Shown: piece by piece, positions 52,501 through 60,181 of the stretch
Position numbering within the stretch: position 1 is the stretch's first letter
Layout: each line of letters opens with the position of its first letter
Assembly: GCA_943789165.1 (NCBI GenBank)
Contig: CALSTB010000006.1
Span: 62,001-126,000, forward strand
From: an uncultured Bacteroidia bacterium
GTDB lineage: Bacteria; Bacteroidota; Bacteroidia; NS11-12g; UBA9320
Length of the DNA: 64,000 nt
Direction: 5' to 3'
The notes under the pieces: generated by a model
What the model was told of the DNA's origin: nothing
Database searches by the model: none
The model's input: only the letters and a program-made list of their open reading frames with translations
Made by a program: the position numbers and the translations under genes

Positions 52501-53977
52501 GATTGAAACCCACAAGGTCAACTTTGTTGTCGACTATTTAAATACCAGATACTTTGTTGATGATAAGATTGGGTTGTCAGACGAAAGCATTGACTTTAAA
52601 GGCCTTATTGTAAAAGATGAGCTGAACCATACAGCGAAAGTTCGGGGCCAAATCAAACACGATTTTTTCGCTGACATGGTGATGAACGTGTCTGTAACGG
52701 AAGCGGATAACATCATGGTTTTGAATACGACAAAGGAGCAAAATGAAATCTTTTATGGTACGGGTTTCGCAACTGGGCGTGCTGATTTTAAAGGACCTGT
52801 CGAAGATTTATTTATTGATATCAAAGCCAAAACGAACAAAGGGTCACGGTTGACTATACCTATTTACGATGACTCTGACAACGCGTACGAAGATTACATC
52901 ACCTTTAAAATTCCAGAGTCTGACACAGCAGGTAAAAAGAAATTGGTAAAAGAAAGTACAGGTCAAAAAATCAGAATGAATTTTGAGTTTGACTTGACAG
53001 AAGATGCTGAGTTTGTGTTGTTGTTTGATGAAGTGTTGGATGATAAAATAACGGGTAGGGGATTTGGAAACGTAAAAATTGAATACGCAACAGGTGAAGA
53101 CTTGTTTATGTACGGTGTTTTTGAAATCACCAACGGTATTTATCCGTTCTCGTCGCCCACATTGGTAAGCGAGAAGTTTGATATTCGTCCAGGTGGGAAG
53201 GTTGTGTGGAACGGAGATCCATACAATGCAATCATTGACTTACAAGCGGCAGTAGCCAGAAACAGAGCGAATCCATTGGATTTAATGATTGGTATGGTGG
53301 ATGGTAACGAGGAAGCATACAACACCCAAATTAAGATGAATGTGATCTTGAATCTCAAGGGTGAGTTGTTTAATCCTGATATTTCATTTGGCTGGGAATT
53401 CCCGGATATCGCCAGCAATACCTTTACAGAATTTAATTCGTTCATCAAAAAGATTGAAGCCGACCAAGATGAGATGAACCGGCAAGTCTTTTCATTAATA
53501 ACGTTTGGGTCGTTTACGCCTGCAGCTAACTACGGTATTGGTTTGTCGAGCACCAATGATTACCGAGACATTGTAAGTGCCAGTGTGGGCACCTTTTTAT
53601 CCAATCAGGTGAACAATTGGATAAGCGAATACGATAAAAACCTAGAATTAGGTGTGGATTATAAAACACGAAGTGGCATCACAGATCAAGAGCGGGCGGA
53701 ATTAATCTTGTCGGCGCGAAGAAAGATTATGAACGACAGAATTGAATTGGCTGTGGTGTATAATGCAAATTCAAGTGCTGCAAAAGATCCATATAATTTG
53801 GATTTGGTCTATAAAGTAAAAAAGGATGGTTCACTCAAGCTAAAAGCGTATCACAAGCGTGCGAGTGACCCGACTTTAGGAGATGTGACCAACGTGACCA
53901 CAACTGGTGTTGGATTCTATTTTAGGAAACAGTTTGATAGGATACGGTTGAGGAAAAAGAATAGAATTGATAATTGA
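49580..53977 (+). CDS. tamB: TamB-family translocation/assembly protein
   Basis: The 1465-residue protein begins at TTG 49580; no ATG or GTG lies in frame upstream before a stop. It has an N-terminal membrane anchor (about residues 12-35, 'IVLVLLLLVSSVLIS') and a very long repetitive beta body. The C-terminal DUF490 part (about 1050-1465) includes TKTNKGSRLTIPIYDDSDNA, 'FGNVKIEYATGEDLFMYGVFEITNGIYPF', 'KVVWNGDPYNAIIDLQA' and a final barrel-like strand set 'VGFYFRKQFDRIRLRKK'. TamB proteins bridge the envelope and move lipid between membranes. The tsaD-tamB divergence is common in Bacteroidetes. Confidence 0.93.
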   Translation: MKNVFSKIAKFGLRTLIVLVLLLLVSSVLISIPAIQTAIVNEISFSVSKSLEAEVSVKAVNLSWNGKVVLNDVLVKDKQKDSMFYIEQVRVRILSVKRSANTFVFGDIELKRPQVHFIQREGETEMNYQFLVDLSRKQPPTGNVSNILFKSMKIENGQFTYKMEGFEPPTDRSFDENDFAFNQINGSLKDFYLIGDSLDLKIKSLRTVEKNGLEVKRMVCKAKIHYKGMEYSDLQLKTSHSIIRDYLSFSYDSYQDFKDFIDVVQMDASLEHSTIDTRDLAYFSYNLKPYEHNVVTISGHGKGVVSNFKVKDFDISIGDKTELKGDVDLKGLPAWRSTFMKLKLKHLVTSANEVETILKIPLQETIKRFNAIDFTGHLTGFYSDFAADGILLSNLGSLESRINFKLLNDDAATYSGNLKATNFDVGTFLGNSTLGKTSFDFDLQEGYGLTFDKLKTRFKSQIQYVEYNGKRIQDIKANGLYTDQKFDGKTWLNDEKLAFTFIGKIDFSQRLPKFDFTADVQHIDLKALGLDSADTKIAGQLDIKMVGNNADNISGYANLKNVSVKRNSYDLELSTMELISSFSDSSRSLKVVSDYVNGEINGVFSLNNLNDVYNDFLNTLFPQYYEPVMLKNEIVATALFEIKANNLISYWTDYPLELGNGKVRIDYNTIEESLESRADFDVVQYQDYLLDQHELVMRKRPHQLLNVSTDVRTLRKTNNDTITEKIVLNMSILPNYLEFLLDFADTTEVLALRSFGSLEFDDDSISIQLEESKLYLDHVPWYFSNHSRAVYTNGGLHLSKVELSNSGQRLSINGFVDEDPSHHVVINTSNLDLHNFNPLLQPYGFEIGGVSNDSVNIYQVLKRPIIQGNLEIDDLAVNGDTLGNFSIETTSKENPLKMDVKAYVRKGLLKDVRAEGTLDLSKDDGRLDMTVSAKDAAIGPLEPIFAGIASDFKGTVTGDIRVYGTFQKPKFKGVIETHKVNFVVDYLNTRYFVDDKIGLSDESIDFKGLIVKDELNHTAKVRGQIKHDFFADMVMNVSVTEADNIMVLNTTKEQNEIFYGTGFATGRADFKGPVEDLFIDIKAKTNKGSRLTIPIYDDSDNAYEDYITFKIPESDTAGKKKLVKESTGQKIRMNFEFDLTEDAEFVLLFDEVLDDKITGRGFGNVKIEYATGEDLFMYGVFEITNGIYPFSSPTLVSEKFDIRPGGKVVWNGDPYNAIIDLQAAVARNRANPLDLMIGMVDGNEEAYNTQIKMNVILNLKGELFNPDISFGWEFPDIASNTFTEFNSFIKKIEADQDEMNRQVFSLITFGSFTPAANYGIGLSSTNDYRDIVSASVGTFLSNQVNNWISEYDKNLELGVDYKTRSGITDQERAELILSARRKIMNDRIELAVVYNANSSAAKDPYNLDLVYKVKKDGSLKLKAYHKRASDPTLGDVTNVTTTGVGFYFRKQFDRIRLRKKNRIDN

Positions 53978-54004
53978 GCATTGTCAATTAACAATTGCCA
54001 ATTT
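53963..54004. repeat. AATTG/CAATT-rich intergenic repeat overlapping tamB stop
   Basis: Short AATTG and CAATT units recur: AGAATTGATAATTGAGC, then TTGTCAATTAACAATTGCC and AATTT. The tamB stop codon (53975-53977) is inside. The mix of AATTG and CAATT on one strand makes overlapping inverted repeats. Similar stretches are frequent between Bacteroidetes genes. Confidence 0.5.
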
Positions 54005-54008
54005 AGGC

Positions 54009-54401
54009 TTAATTAGAGTTTTGTGTTTTGACAACGCCTATCGCCAATAACACCCATCCTGCAATAAAACATAGCCCCCCAAATGGCGTAATTGCACCCA
54101 GACTTGGATTGTTGGTTTTGATCAATAAAAACAAAGAGCCTGAAAACAAGAGGATGCCTAAAAGGAACAGATAGCCAGCAACTGGGAACAGTTTCGATGG
54201 TTTGTGCATGGAAATCAGTCCAACTAACAGAATAGCAAAGGTGTGGTACCACAAATAGTTGACAGCGGTTTTGAAAGTCTCAATTCTTCCAGCTTCTTCC
54301 AAAAAGTTGTGTAATCCATGTGCTCCAAATGCGCCAATTCCTACGCTGACGGCACCAAGTAGAGCACCAATTGTTAAGAACAATTTAGCCGATTTATTCA
54401 C
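54009..54401 (-). CDS. DUF423 family membrane protein
   Basis: The 130-residue protein starts at GTG 54401, overlapping the DUF2480 stop. Four membrane helices are predicted (about 7-25, 45-62, 72-91, 102-122). The family pattern 'GALLGAVSVGIGAFGAHGL' (about 12-30), 'YLWYHTFAILLVGL' and 'LGAITPFGGLCFIAGWVLL' is clear. Function unknown; it is often carried in this pyk neighbourhood. It ends 31 bases from the tamB stop. Confidence 0.9.
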   Translation of the reverse strand: MNKSAKLFLTIGALLGAVSVGIGAFGAHGLHNFLEEAGRIETFKTAVNYLWYHTFAILLVGLISMHKPSKLFPVAGYLFLLGILLFSGSLFLLIKTNNPSLGAITPFGGLCFIAGWVLLAIGVVKTQNSN

Positions 54402-54903
54402 GCTTTTTCTTATAGATTGGTACAGTACTACAAGGTTCGCCGAACATGATGCTTTTCACTACTGGTGTGAATTTTTCGGTGATGGCAACATATGCCCCAA
54501 TGGGTACATCAAATTTGCTACAACCTTTTATTACAACCATCTTATCACGATACGACTCAACATCAATTTGGTTAAGCTTTTCGAGGATGATGGATTGCTG
54601 CATATCTTGTGGTGAGCCGTAATGAACATAATTCGCAATGCCCGACAACTTGTTAGCTACCAACATATAAGCCCACGTAGGCACGATGGCATCGGCACTG
54701 CAGAATAGGGCAACATTCTTTCCTTGGTATTCAGACCAATCGCAGGATTTGATAAAACCACGGAAGTCTTTTTCGCGAAGGATCAGACCTTGGAACAAGT
54801 GTTGCTTCATATCAAATTCTGCCACGGCAGATTGATCATAATACTCCTCTAGATTAAAAGTAATCAGCGGGCTATTGGCAACTTTGTTTACGATCTCGTC
54901 CAT
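54394..54903 (-). CDS. DUF2480 family protein
   Basis: The 169-residue protein starts at ATG 54903, directly after the pyk stop. Features are 'NSPLITFNLEEYYD' (about 10-23), DWSEYQGKNVALFCSADAIVPTWAYMLV (about 55-82), 'YRDKMVVIKGCSKFDVPIGAYVAI' (about 117-140) and 'IMFGEPCSTVPIYKK' (about 152-166). It is cytoplasmic (no signal). The family is specific to Bacteroidetes and uncharacterised as far as I know. The C-terminal GEPCSTVP with its Cys looks like a conserved site. Confidence 0.85.
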   Translation of the reverse strand: MDEIVNKVANSPLITFNLEEYYDQSAVAEFDMKQHLFQGLILREKDFRGFIKSCDWSEYQGKNVALFCSADAIVPTWAYMLVANKLSGIANYVHYGSPQDMQQSIILEKLNQIDVESYRDKMVVIKGCSKFDVPIGAYVAITEKFTPVVKSIMFGEPCSTVPIYKKKRE

Positions 54904-56337
54904 CTAATCTACTTGTGTAATTTTAAGTGCGTTGGTTCTAGACTTCGATAAAATGGGCATACTCGCTGTGTGAATCACAAGTTCCCCTTTTTTTATCATC
55001 CGTTCTTTTTTCAAAATATCTAAAACATCTGTGATGGTTTGGTCGGTGCTTTCCAATCTATCGTAATAAAACACGCGAACGTTCCATACCAGGTTTAACA
55101 ATCTAAAGATGTATTTGTTGCTTGTAAAGATAAAGATGTTGCACTTTGGTCGATAGCTGGCAATCTTAAACGCGGTATAACCCGACTGCGTTAAACTGAC
55201 GATAGCGGAAGCGTTGATTTGCTCGCTAATCTGTACGGCAGCATAACAAATCTGATCCGACAGAAAAGTAGGAGAGGACTTTGATGGCTTTTTGCCTTTG
55301 TGATAAATATCCCAACCATCTTCCGTCGATTTAACAATTTTTTGTACCGCTTGAACAGCTTCTATTGGGTATTTCCCAACAGAGGTTTCTGCGCTAAGCA
55401 TCACGGCATCAGCTCCATCCATTACTGCGTTGGCAACATCACTTGCTTCTGCACGCGTTGGCCGCGCATTAGAAATCATGCTTTCCATCATTTGGGTGGC
55501 GATGATAACGGGTTTAGAAAAGTTGATACAACGTTCCACAATCTTCTTTTGCAACATTGGGACTTGCTCCAACGGCATTTCCACACCTAGGTCACCTCGG
55601 GCTACCATAATGGCATCCGATTTTTTAACAATCGACTTGATGTACCGTATGGCTTGCGGTTTTTCTATTTTGGCAATGATGCGGGCTGTACCATTTAAAT
55701 CTGTAATCCGCTTCCTTAGGTCGGTAACATCTTGTCCTTTGCGCACAAACGACAATCCGATCCAGTCGAAATAATGCGTAATAGCAAATTCAAGGTCGGT
55801 AATGTCTTTGGGTGTTAAACACGGTAAGCTGATATCGGTATTAGGCAGGTTAAATCCTTTGTTTGAAGAGATTGGTCCACCGTAAACAATTTTAGTGTTA
55901 AAATTTTCCGCGTCAATTTTTTCTGTAACCTCAATGGATATGTTTCCGTCATCAATCAGGATAGGATCACCAATTTGTATGTCCGTTGGCAAAGCCGGAT
56001 AGTTCACGTAGATCTTTTCGCTTGTACCAATGCATTCTTTGGTGGTGACTAACAAATCGTGGCCTTCTGTTAGGAAAGTGCCTTTTTTAACTTCTCCGAT
56101 TCGCAGTTTTGGTCCTTGTAAATCACCAAGAATGGAGATGCTACGATTGAGTTCCAGGTTTAACTGTTTTACGTTGGTGACCACTTCGAGGTGTTGCTCG
56201 TGTGTTCCATGAGAAAAATTAATCCGTACGACGTCCATGCCGGCAGCGATTAATTTCCGTAGCGTTTCTTTGTCAGACGTTGCAGGCCCGATAGTCGCAA
56301 TAATTTTTGTCTTGTTGTAAGATGTTTCTGTTGTCAT
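54904..56337 (-). CDS. pyk: Pyruvate kinase
   Basis: The 477-residue protein (ATG 56337) has the N-terminal 'TKIIATIGPATSDKETL' (about 9-26), NFSHGTHEQH, the active-site stretch 'IIAKIEKPQAIRYI' (about 217, with the catalytic Lys) and 'DAIMVARGDLGVEMPLEQVP' (about 240-259), then 'IIATQMMESMI' and 'AEASDVANAVMDGADAVMLSAETSVGKYP'. The C-terminal domain is a complete PK-C fold. It makes pyruvate and ATP from PEP and ADP. It is in an operon with the IPExxxVDY gene (14 bases upstream) and DUF2480. Confidence 0.97.
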   Translation of the reverse strand: MTTETSYNKTKIIATIGPATSDKETLRKLIAAGMDVVRINFSHGTHEQHLEVVTNVKQLNLELNRSISILGDLQGPKLRIGEVKKGTFLTEGHDLLVTTKECIGTSEKIYVNYPALPTDIQIGDPILIDDGNISIEVTEKIDAENFNTKIVYGGPISSNKGFNLPNTDISLPCLTPKDITDLEFAITHYFDWIGLSFVRKGQDVTDLRKRITDLNGTARIIAKIEKPQAIRYIKSIVKKSDAIMVARGDLGVEMPLEQVPMLQKKIVERCINFSKPVIIATQMMESMISNARPTRAEASDVANAVMDGADAVMLSAETSVGKYPIEAVQAVQKIVKSTEDGWDIYHKGKKPSKSSPTFLSDQICYAAVQISEQINASAIVSLTQSGYTAFKIASYRPKCNIFIFTSNKYIFRLLNLVWNVRVFYYDRLESTDQTITDVLDILKKERMIKKGELVIHTASMPILSKSRTNALKITQVD

Positions 56338-56351
56338 ATATACTGCTGATG

Positions 56352-56768
56352 CTATTCTACGTAAAGAAGCAAATCAGTCTCGTCATTAATCATGTTATGT
56401 GTTACTTCGAAACAAAAGTCTATGAATCTTGTTTGAGAAACTTTCTCCAAACTTAATTGAAACGTTAGGGATTGATTCGTTTCAATTAGAAATGCATCCA
56501 CGTTTTTAAGCTCTGGGGCCAATATATTATCCACACCTTTGTTCTTAACTATTGAGTAGGTGGATTCGGTGTCGCCATCTACAAAGGAACAACGTGGCCA
56601 GCTTTGTGAGTTCTCCGCTTGTTTCAAAGAGACATCACTATCTCTAGTAAAGGGTATGTCTAAGGTTTCACTAAGATTCCATACCAATTGCGTGAAAGGT
56701 TTCGTGCAAACCAATCCGTAAATCCGATTTGGATGTTCTTGAGTCTCTTTAAGAATATACCGTTTCAC
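56352..56768 (-). CDS. IPExxxVDY family protein (degenerate motif)
   Basis: The only in-frame start is GTG 56768, giving 138 residues. The name-giving motif occurs as APELKNVDA (about 82-90): the first Ile and the last Tyr are Ala, but the P-E-x-x-x-V-D core remains. A helical-beta N-terminus ('LVCTKPFTQLVWNLSETLD') and a C-terminal 'FIDFCFEVTHNMINDETDLLLY' match the family shape. Its position between pyk and the acpP-fabF-rnc cluster, on the opposite strand, is the usual family neighbourhood. Function unknown. Confidence 0.72.
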   Translation of the reverse strand: MKRYILKETQEHPNRIYGLVCTKPFTQLVWNLSETLDIPFTRDSDVSLKQAENSQSWPRCSFVDGDTESTYSIVKNKGVDNILAPELKNVDAFLIETNQSLTFQLSLEKVSQTRFIDFCFEVTHNMINDETDLLLYVE

Positions 56769-56787
56769 TTCGATGTTAAACTTAGGT

Positions 56788-56795
56788 CAAAATTA
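56788..56795 (-). promoter_or_regulatory. TAnnTTTG promoter element of the IPExxxVDY-pyk operon
   Basis: On the minus strand TAATTTTG is a perfect -7 box 19 bases before the GTG at 56768. A -33 TTTG is not seen at the usual distance. Confidence 0.4.
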
Positions 56796-56813
56796 CGCTC
56801 GTTAATATTTTAC

Positions 56814-56844
56814 TTGCGTTTTTTAATGAAAAAAATGTTCTTTG
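56814..56844 (+). promoter_or_regulatory. Candidate promoter of acpP-fabF-rnc
   Basis: TTG (56814-56816) and GTTCTTTG (56837-56844) are 20 bases apart, with the TTTG half of the -7 box intact and the TA half changed to GT. The ATG of acpP is 30 bases further. It would face the pyk promoter back to back. Confidence 0.4.
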
Positions 56845-56873
56845 CACCCTTAACGACTTAAAAAGTAAAAACA

Positions 56874-57110
56874 ATGTCAGAAATTGCATCAAAAGTAACC
56901 GACATCATCGTTGACAAGCTCGGTGTTGAGAAATCAGAAGTTACATTAGAAGCTAGTTTTACAAACGATTTAGGCGCTGATTCATTAGATACAGTGGAAT
57001 TGATTATGGAATTCGAAAAGGAGTTCAATATCGCCATTCCTGATGAGCAAGCGGAGAAAATTGGAACAGTTGGACAAGCTGTTTCTTATATCGAAGAAAA
57101 CACAAAGTAA
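56874..57110 (+). CDS. acpP: Acyl carrier protein
   Basis: The 78-residue acidic protein (ATG 56874) has the phosphopantetheine site [12 protein letters not shown], with Ser 37 as the attachment residue, and typical helices '[17 protein letters not shown]' and '[18 protein letters not shown]'. It carries growing acyl chains in fatty acid synthesis. It precedes fabF by nine bases and rnc follows, the conserved Bacteroidetes order. Confidence 0.98.
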   Translation: MSEIASKVTDIIVDKLGVEKSEVTLEASFTNDLGADSLDTVELIMEFEKEFNIAIPDEQAEKIGTVGQAVSYIEENTK

Positions 57111-57119
57111 TTTCGTTAC

Positions 57120-58376
57120 ATGCAATTCAAGAGAGTTGTTGTAACTGGTATCGGGGCACTAACACCTATCGGGAATTCCAAAGAAACATATTGGAATAAT
57201 CTTGAGGCGGGTGTTAGTGGTGCCGATCTTATTACCCGTTTCGACCCAGAAAAATTCAAAACCCGCTTTGCTTGCGAGGTAAAGGATTTTAATGTCGAAG
57301 ATTTCTTGGATAGGCGCGAAGCACGACGCATGGATCCATATACGCACTATGCCATGGTTGTGGCAGAGGAGGCGATGAACGATGCGAAGCTGAACACCGA
57401 AGGCGCTATTGATCCAGATAGAAGTGGCGTAATTTGGGGGTCTGGTATTGGAGGTCTTCACACCTTGTTAACGGAAACACGTTCGTTTATCGAGGGAGAT
57501 GGCACACCAAGAATTAGCCCATTTTTTATTCCTATGATGATTTCAGATATAGCCAGCGGTTATATCTCAATGAAATATAATTTTAGAGGTCCGAACTTCA
57601 CAACAGTGAGTGCTTGTGCTTCTTCTAATAATGCCATCATGGATGCATTTACCTATTTGCGAATGGGTAAGGCTGATGTGATGATTACAGGCGGTTCAGA
57701 GGCTTGTGTGAACGAATTGGCAATGGGTGGATTTAATTCCATGAAAGCTTTAAGTGACCGCAACGACGATCCAAAAACCGCGAGTAGACCATTTGATAAA
57801 GACCGTGATGGTTTTGTATTGGGTGAAGGTGCTGCTTGTTTGGTTCTCGAAACTTTAGAACATGCTCAAGCGCGTGGCGCTCATATTTATTGTGAAGTTG
57901 GCGGAGGCGGATTATCTGCGGATGCACATCACATCACTGCACCACATCCAGAAGGTTTAGGCGCTAGCAATGCGATGAAATATGCACTGGCAGATGCTGA
58001 AATGGATATTTCAGATATCGACTATGTAAACGTGCATGGTACCTCAACTCCGTTAGGAGATATAGCAGAAACAAAAGCAATCCAATCGGTTTTTGGCGAA
58101 CATGCCTACAACTTGAACATCAGTTCAACAAAATCGATGACGGGCCACTTATTAGGTGCTGCAGGTGCTGTTGAAGCTGTTGCCTGTATCATGGCTATCA
58201 CTAAAGGTATTGTTCCACCAACCATCAACCATTTTACGGATGATGAATTGTTAGATTCTAAATTGAACTTTACGTTTAACAAGGCGCAAAAACGAGAAGT
58301 GAGAGCAGCCTTAAGTAATACCTTTGGGTTTGGGGGACACAATGTGTCGCTCATCATGAAAAAGTTTCAGGCTTAA
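57120..58376 (+). CDS. fabF: Beta-ketoacyl-ACP synthase II
   Basis: The 418-residue protein (ATG 57120) has the nucleophile Cys in TVSACASSNNA (about residue 166), the catalytic His in VNVHGTSTPLGD (about 307) and in MTGHLLGAAGAV (about 344), and the closing GFGGHN. It condenses malonyl-ACP with acyl-ACP in chain elongation. It is nine bases after acpP and eight before rnc, so the three genes form one operon. Confidence 0.98.
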   Translation: MQFKRVVVTGIGALTPIGNSKETYWNNLEAGVSGADLITRFDPEKFKTRFACEVKDFNVEDFLDRREARRMDPYTHYAMVVAEEAMNDAKLNTEGAIDPDRSGVIWGSGIGGLHTLLTETRSFIEGDGTPRISPFFIPMMISDIASGYISMKYNFRGPNFTTVSACASSNNAIMDAFTYLRMGKADVMITGGSEACVNELAMGGFNSMKALSDRNDDPKTASRPFDKDRDGFVLGEGAACLVLETLEHAQARGAHIYCEVGGGGLSADAHHITAPHPEGLGASNAMKYALADAEMDISDIDYVNVHGTSTPLGDIAETKAIQSVFGEHAYNLNISSTKSMTGHLLGAAGAVEAVACIMAITKGIVPPTINHFTDDELLDSKLNFTFNKAQKREVRAALSNTFGFGGHNVSLIMKKFQA

Positions 58377-58383
58377 TTCTTAA

Positions 58384-59118
58384 ATGCCTTTGACTTTATT
58401 CCAAAACAGTAAGGATAAAAAAACAAGGGCTAACATCAAGCAATTAATCGGTTTTAAACCGAAAAATCTTCAACTGTATAAGAAAGCATTCCGTCATTTA
58501 TCTGCGTCGGAGAACATTCAATATACCAGTCAGAAAAACAGCAACGAAAGGTTAGAATACCTAGGGGATGCTGTGTTGGACATGGTGATTGCTGAAATCA
58601 TTTTCAAGAAATTTCCGTTTAAAGGCGAAGGCTTTTTGACTGAAGTGCGCAGTAAAATTGTGAGTCGCAAGCAGCTCAGCTATATGGCGATCAAAATCGG
58701 GATTCCTTCGTTTATTGAAGTAGAAGACGTCCTTCAAAAGAACAAACACGTAATGGGTTCTTTAGCTGGAAATGCTCTTGAAGCTTTGGTTGGCGCAATT
58801 TATTTAGATCGTGGTTACAGCAAAACGAAATCTTTCGTATACAAAAAGCTTTTAAAGCCGCACATTGATTTAGATGAGATCCAAAACCAATACATCAACT
58901 ACAAGAGTTTGGTGAATCAATGGGCTCAAAAAAATAAGAAGCTACTCGAGTTCAAAATCATCAAAGAAAAAGGCGACTCGAAAAACGGGAAGTTCAAGAT
59001 TGGACTTGAGGTTGACGGTGAACAAATTTGTACCGCAGAAAATTACTCAAAGAAAAACGCTGAAAAAATTTGTTGTGCTAAGGCAGCCGTTATTTTAGAA
59101 TTGTCTCCTAAAACCTAA
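58384..59118 (+). CDS. rnc: Ribonuclease III
   Basis: The 244-residue protein (ATG 58384) carries the catalytic signature NERLEYLGDAVLDMVIAE (about 44-61), 'EVRSKIVSRKQLS' (about 78) and ALEALVGAIYLDRGY (about 128-142, with the second acidic pair). Residues 175-240 are the double-stranded-RNA-binding domain ('YKSLVNQWAQK', 'GKFKIGLEVDGEQICTAENYSKKNAEKICC'). It cuts rRNA precursors and duplex RNA. Its stop overlaps that of the TerB-like gene by four bases. Confidence 0.96.
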   Translation: MPLTLFQNSKDKKTRANIKQLIGFKPKNLQLYKKAFRHLSASENIQYTSQKNSNERLEYLGDAVLDMVIAEIIFKKFPFKGEGFLTEVRSKIVSRKQLSYMAIKIGIPSFIEVEDVLQKNKHVMGSLAGNALEALVGAIYLDRGYSKTKSFVYKKLLKPHIDLDEIQNQYINYKSLVNQWAQKNKKLLEFKIIKEKGDSKNGKFKIGLEVDGEQICTAENYSKKNAEKICCAKAAVILELSPKT

Positions 59119-59468
59119 ATATCCCAAGCTTCAAAGAGTTTGGTAATCAATACGTTTTCTTCCACGGCAATTTCATCGTCCGCTCGAACAAGTTTCATTG
59201 CAAAGCGTAAAAACTGCGTGCGTTCCTTCTCTGAACTTTCTGTGTAGAAATCCTGAGCCAATGAAACAAGTTTTGCTTCATAATCTGCCGAATCTAAATT
59301 ACTCAGTGCTTCTGCAGCCTGCTCCAAATTCCCGCCAAGAGGGAAGTGTTTGTTGATGTAATCCACAATTACAGAGCCTTCTCTTGCATCGAAGTTGCCG
59401 TCTGCTTCTGCCAATATCGACAGAATCAAGTAGCCAGTAATGTCCTTATTAAATTGCGCTTTAGTCAT
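59115..59468 (-). CDS. TerB-like (tellurite-resistance family) domain protein
   Basis: The 117-residue protein (ATG 59468) is all-helical with the TerB pattern: 'GYLILSILAEADGNFDAREGSVIVDYINKHF' (about 11-41) and 'FLRFAMKLVRADDEIAVEENVLITKLFEA' (about 85-113). The 'A-D-G' and 'A-D-D-E-I' acidic turns are the metal-binding-like positions of the family. It stands alone, with no TerC/TerD genes, so the stress role usual for Ter operons is not supported. Cytoplasmic. Confidence 0.8.
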   Translation of the reverse strand: MTKAQFNKDITGYLILSILAEADGNFDAREGSVIVDYINKHFPLGGNLEQAAEALSNLDSADYEAKLVSLAQDFYTESSEKERTQFLRFAMKLVRADDEIAVEENVLITKLFEAWDI

Positions 59469-59557
59469 TATTGAATATTTACGTACAAGTTTATCTATTT
59501 TTGATTCATTACGAAATCACTTTTTGAATACTTTTAACACATTTCTAACATTAAAAC

Positions 59558-60181
59558 ATGCATTTGACACGAATCGTTTTTAGCCTCATCGCTTTTTTAT
59601 CATGTACTTTTACGCACGCCCAGTTTTTTAAAGCATCTGTGATTGGTGGTGGGAATTTTGCTCAGGTAGACGGCGATCATATTGGAGGGTATAACAAACT
59701 CGGTTTGCATGTCGGAATTGGAATCAATCACGACATTACCGAATTCAAATCAGTCGGGTTTGAGATGTTATACGCACAAAAGGGAAGTAAATTAGTAAAC
59801 GATCCGAAGGCAACCCTACAGCCTATCTACATCATCAAGTCGACCTATATTGATTTTCCAATGGTGTATACCCAAAAGCTTCGGTCGATTGACGCTGTTA
59901 GCTTACACACGGGTTTGTCGTTAAACGTAAACATATCTGGAACCATCGACGATGGAATCAGGATTTCAGAGGCCGGTTTTAATCCTATCGAAATGGCTTT
60001 TTTGTTGGGCGGAACGTATCACGTTAACGACCAATTAGGTTTGCGTGTGAGACATGCGTATTCTATCAATAAAATTAGCGGTGACTTACCAGGCAATGCC
60101 CGAAAGTTTATTAGAACGGGCATGTATAATCGCTGGTTTAGCGTAGGCGTGGTTTATCAACTCGGATTTTCTACCAAGTAA
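59558..60181 (+). CDS. PorT-like outer-membrane beta-barrel protein
   Basis: The 207-residue protein (ATG 59558) has a signal peptide (ending FTHAQF, about residue 21). The mature part is an eight-strand-barrel pattern of the PorT/outer-membrane-barrel kind seen in Bacteroidetes: 'ASVIGGGNFAQVDGDHIGGYNKLGLHVGIGIN', 'SVGFEMLYAQKGSKL', 'TYIDFPMVYTQKL', then 'RVRHAYSINKISGD' and 'WFSVGVVYQLGF'. PorT-type proteins are parts of T9SS or its relatives, but this one is too generic to say so. Convergent with the gene at 60171 with an 11-base overlap. Confidence 0.8.
   Translation: MHLTRIVFSLIAFLSCTFTHAQFFKASVIGGGNFAQVDGDHIGGYNKLGLHVGIGINHDITEFKSVGFEMLYAQKGSKLVNDPKATLQPIYIIKSTYIDFPMVYTQKLRSIDAVSLHTGLSLNVNISGTIDDGIRISEAGFNPIEMAFLLGGTYHVNDQLGLRVRHAYSINKISGDLPGNARKFIRTGMYNRWFSVGVVYQLGFSTK

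Noticed and set aside
59115-59468. Tellurite-resistance operon
   Set aside because: Only one TerB-like protein, with no TerC/D/E/F or stress genes; the domain alone does not show resistance.
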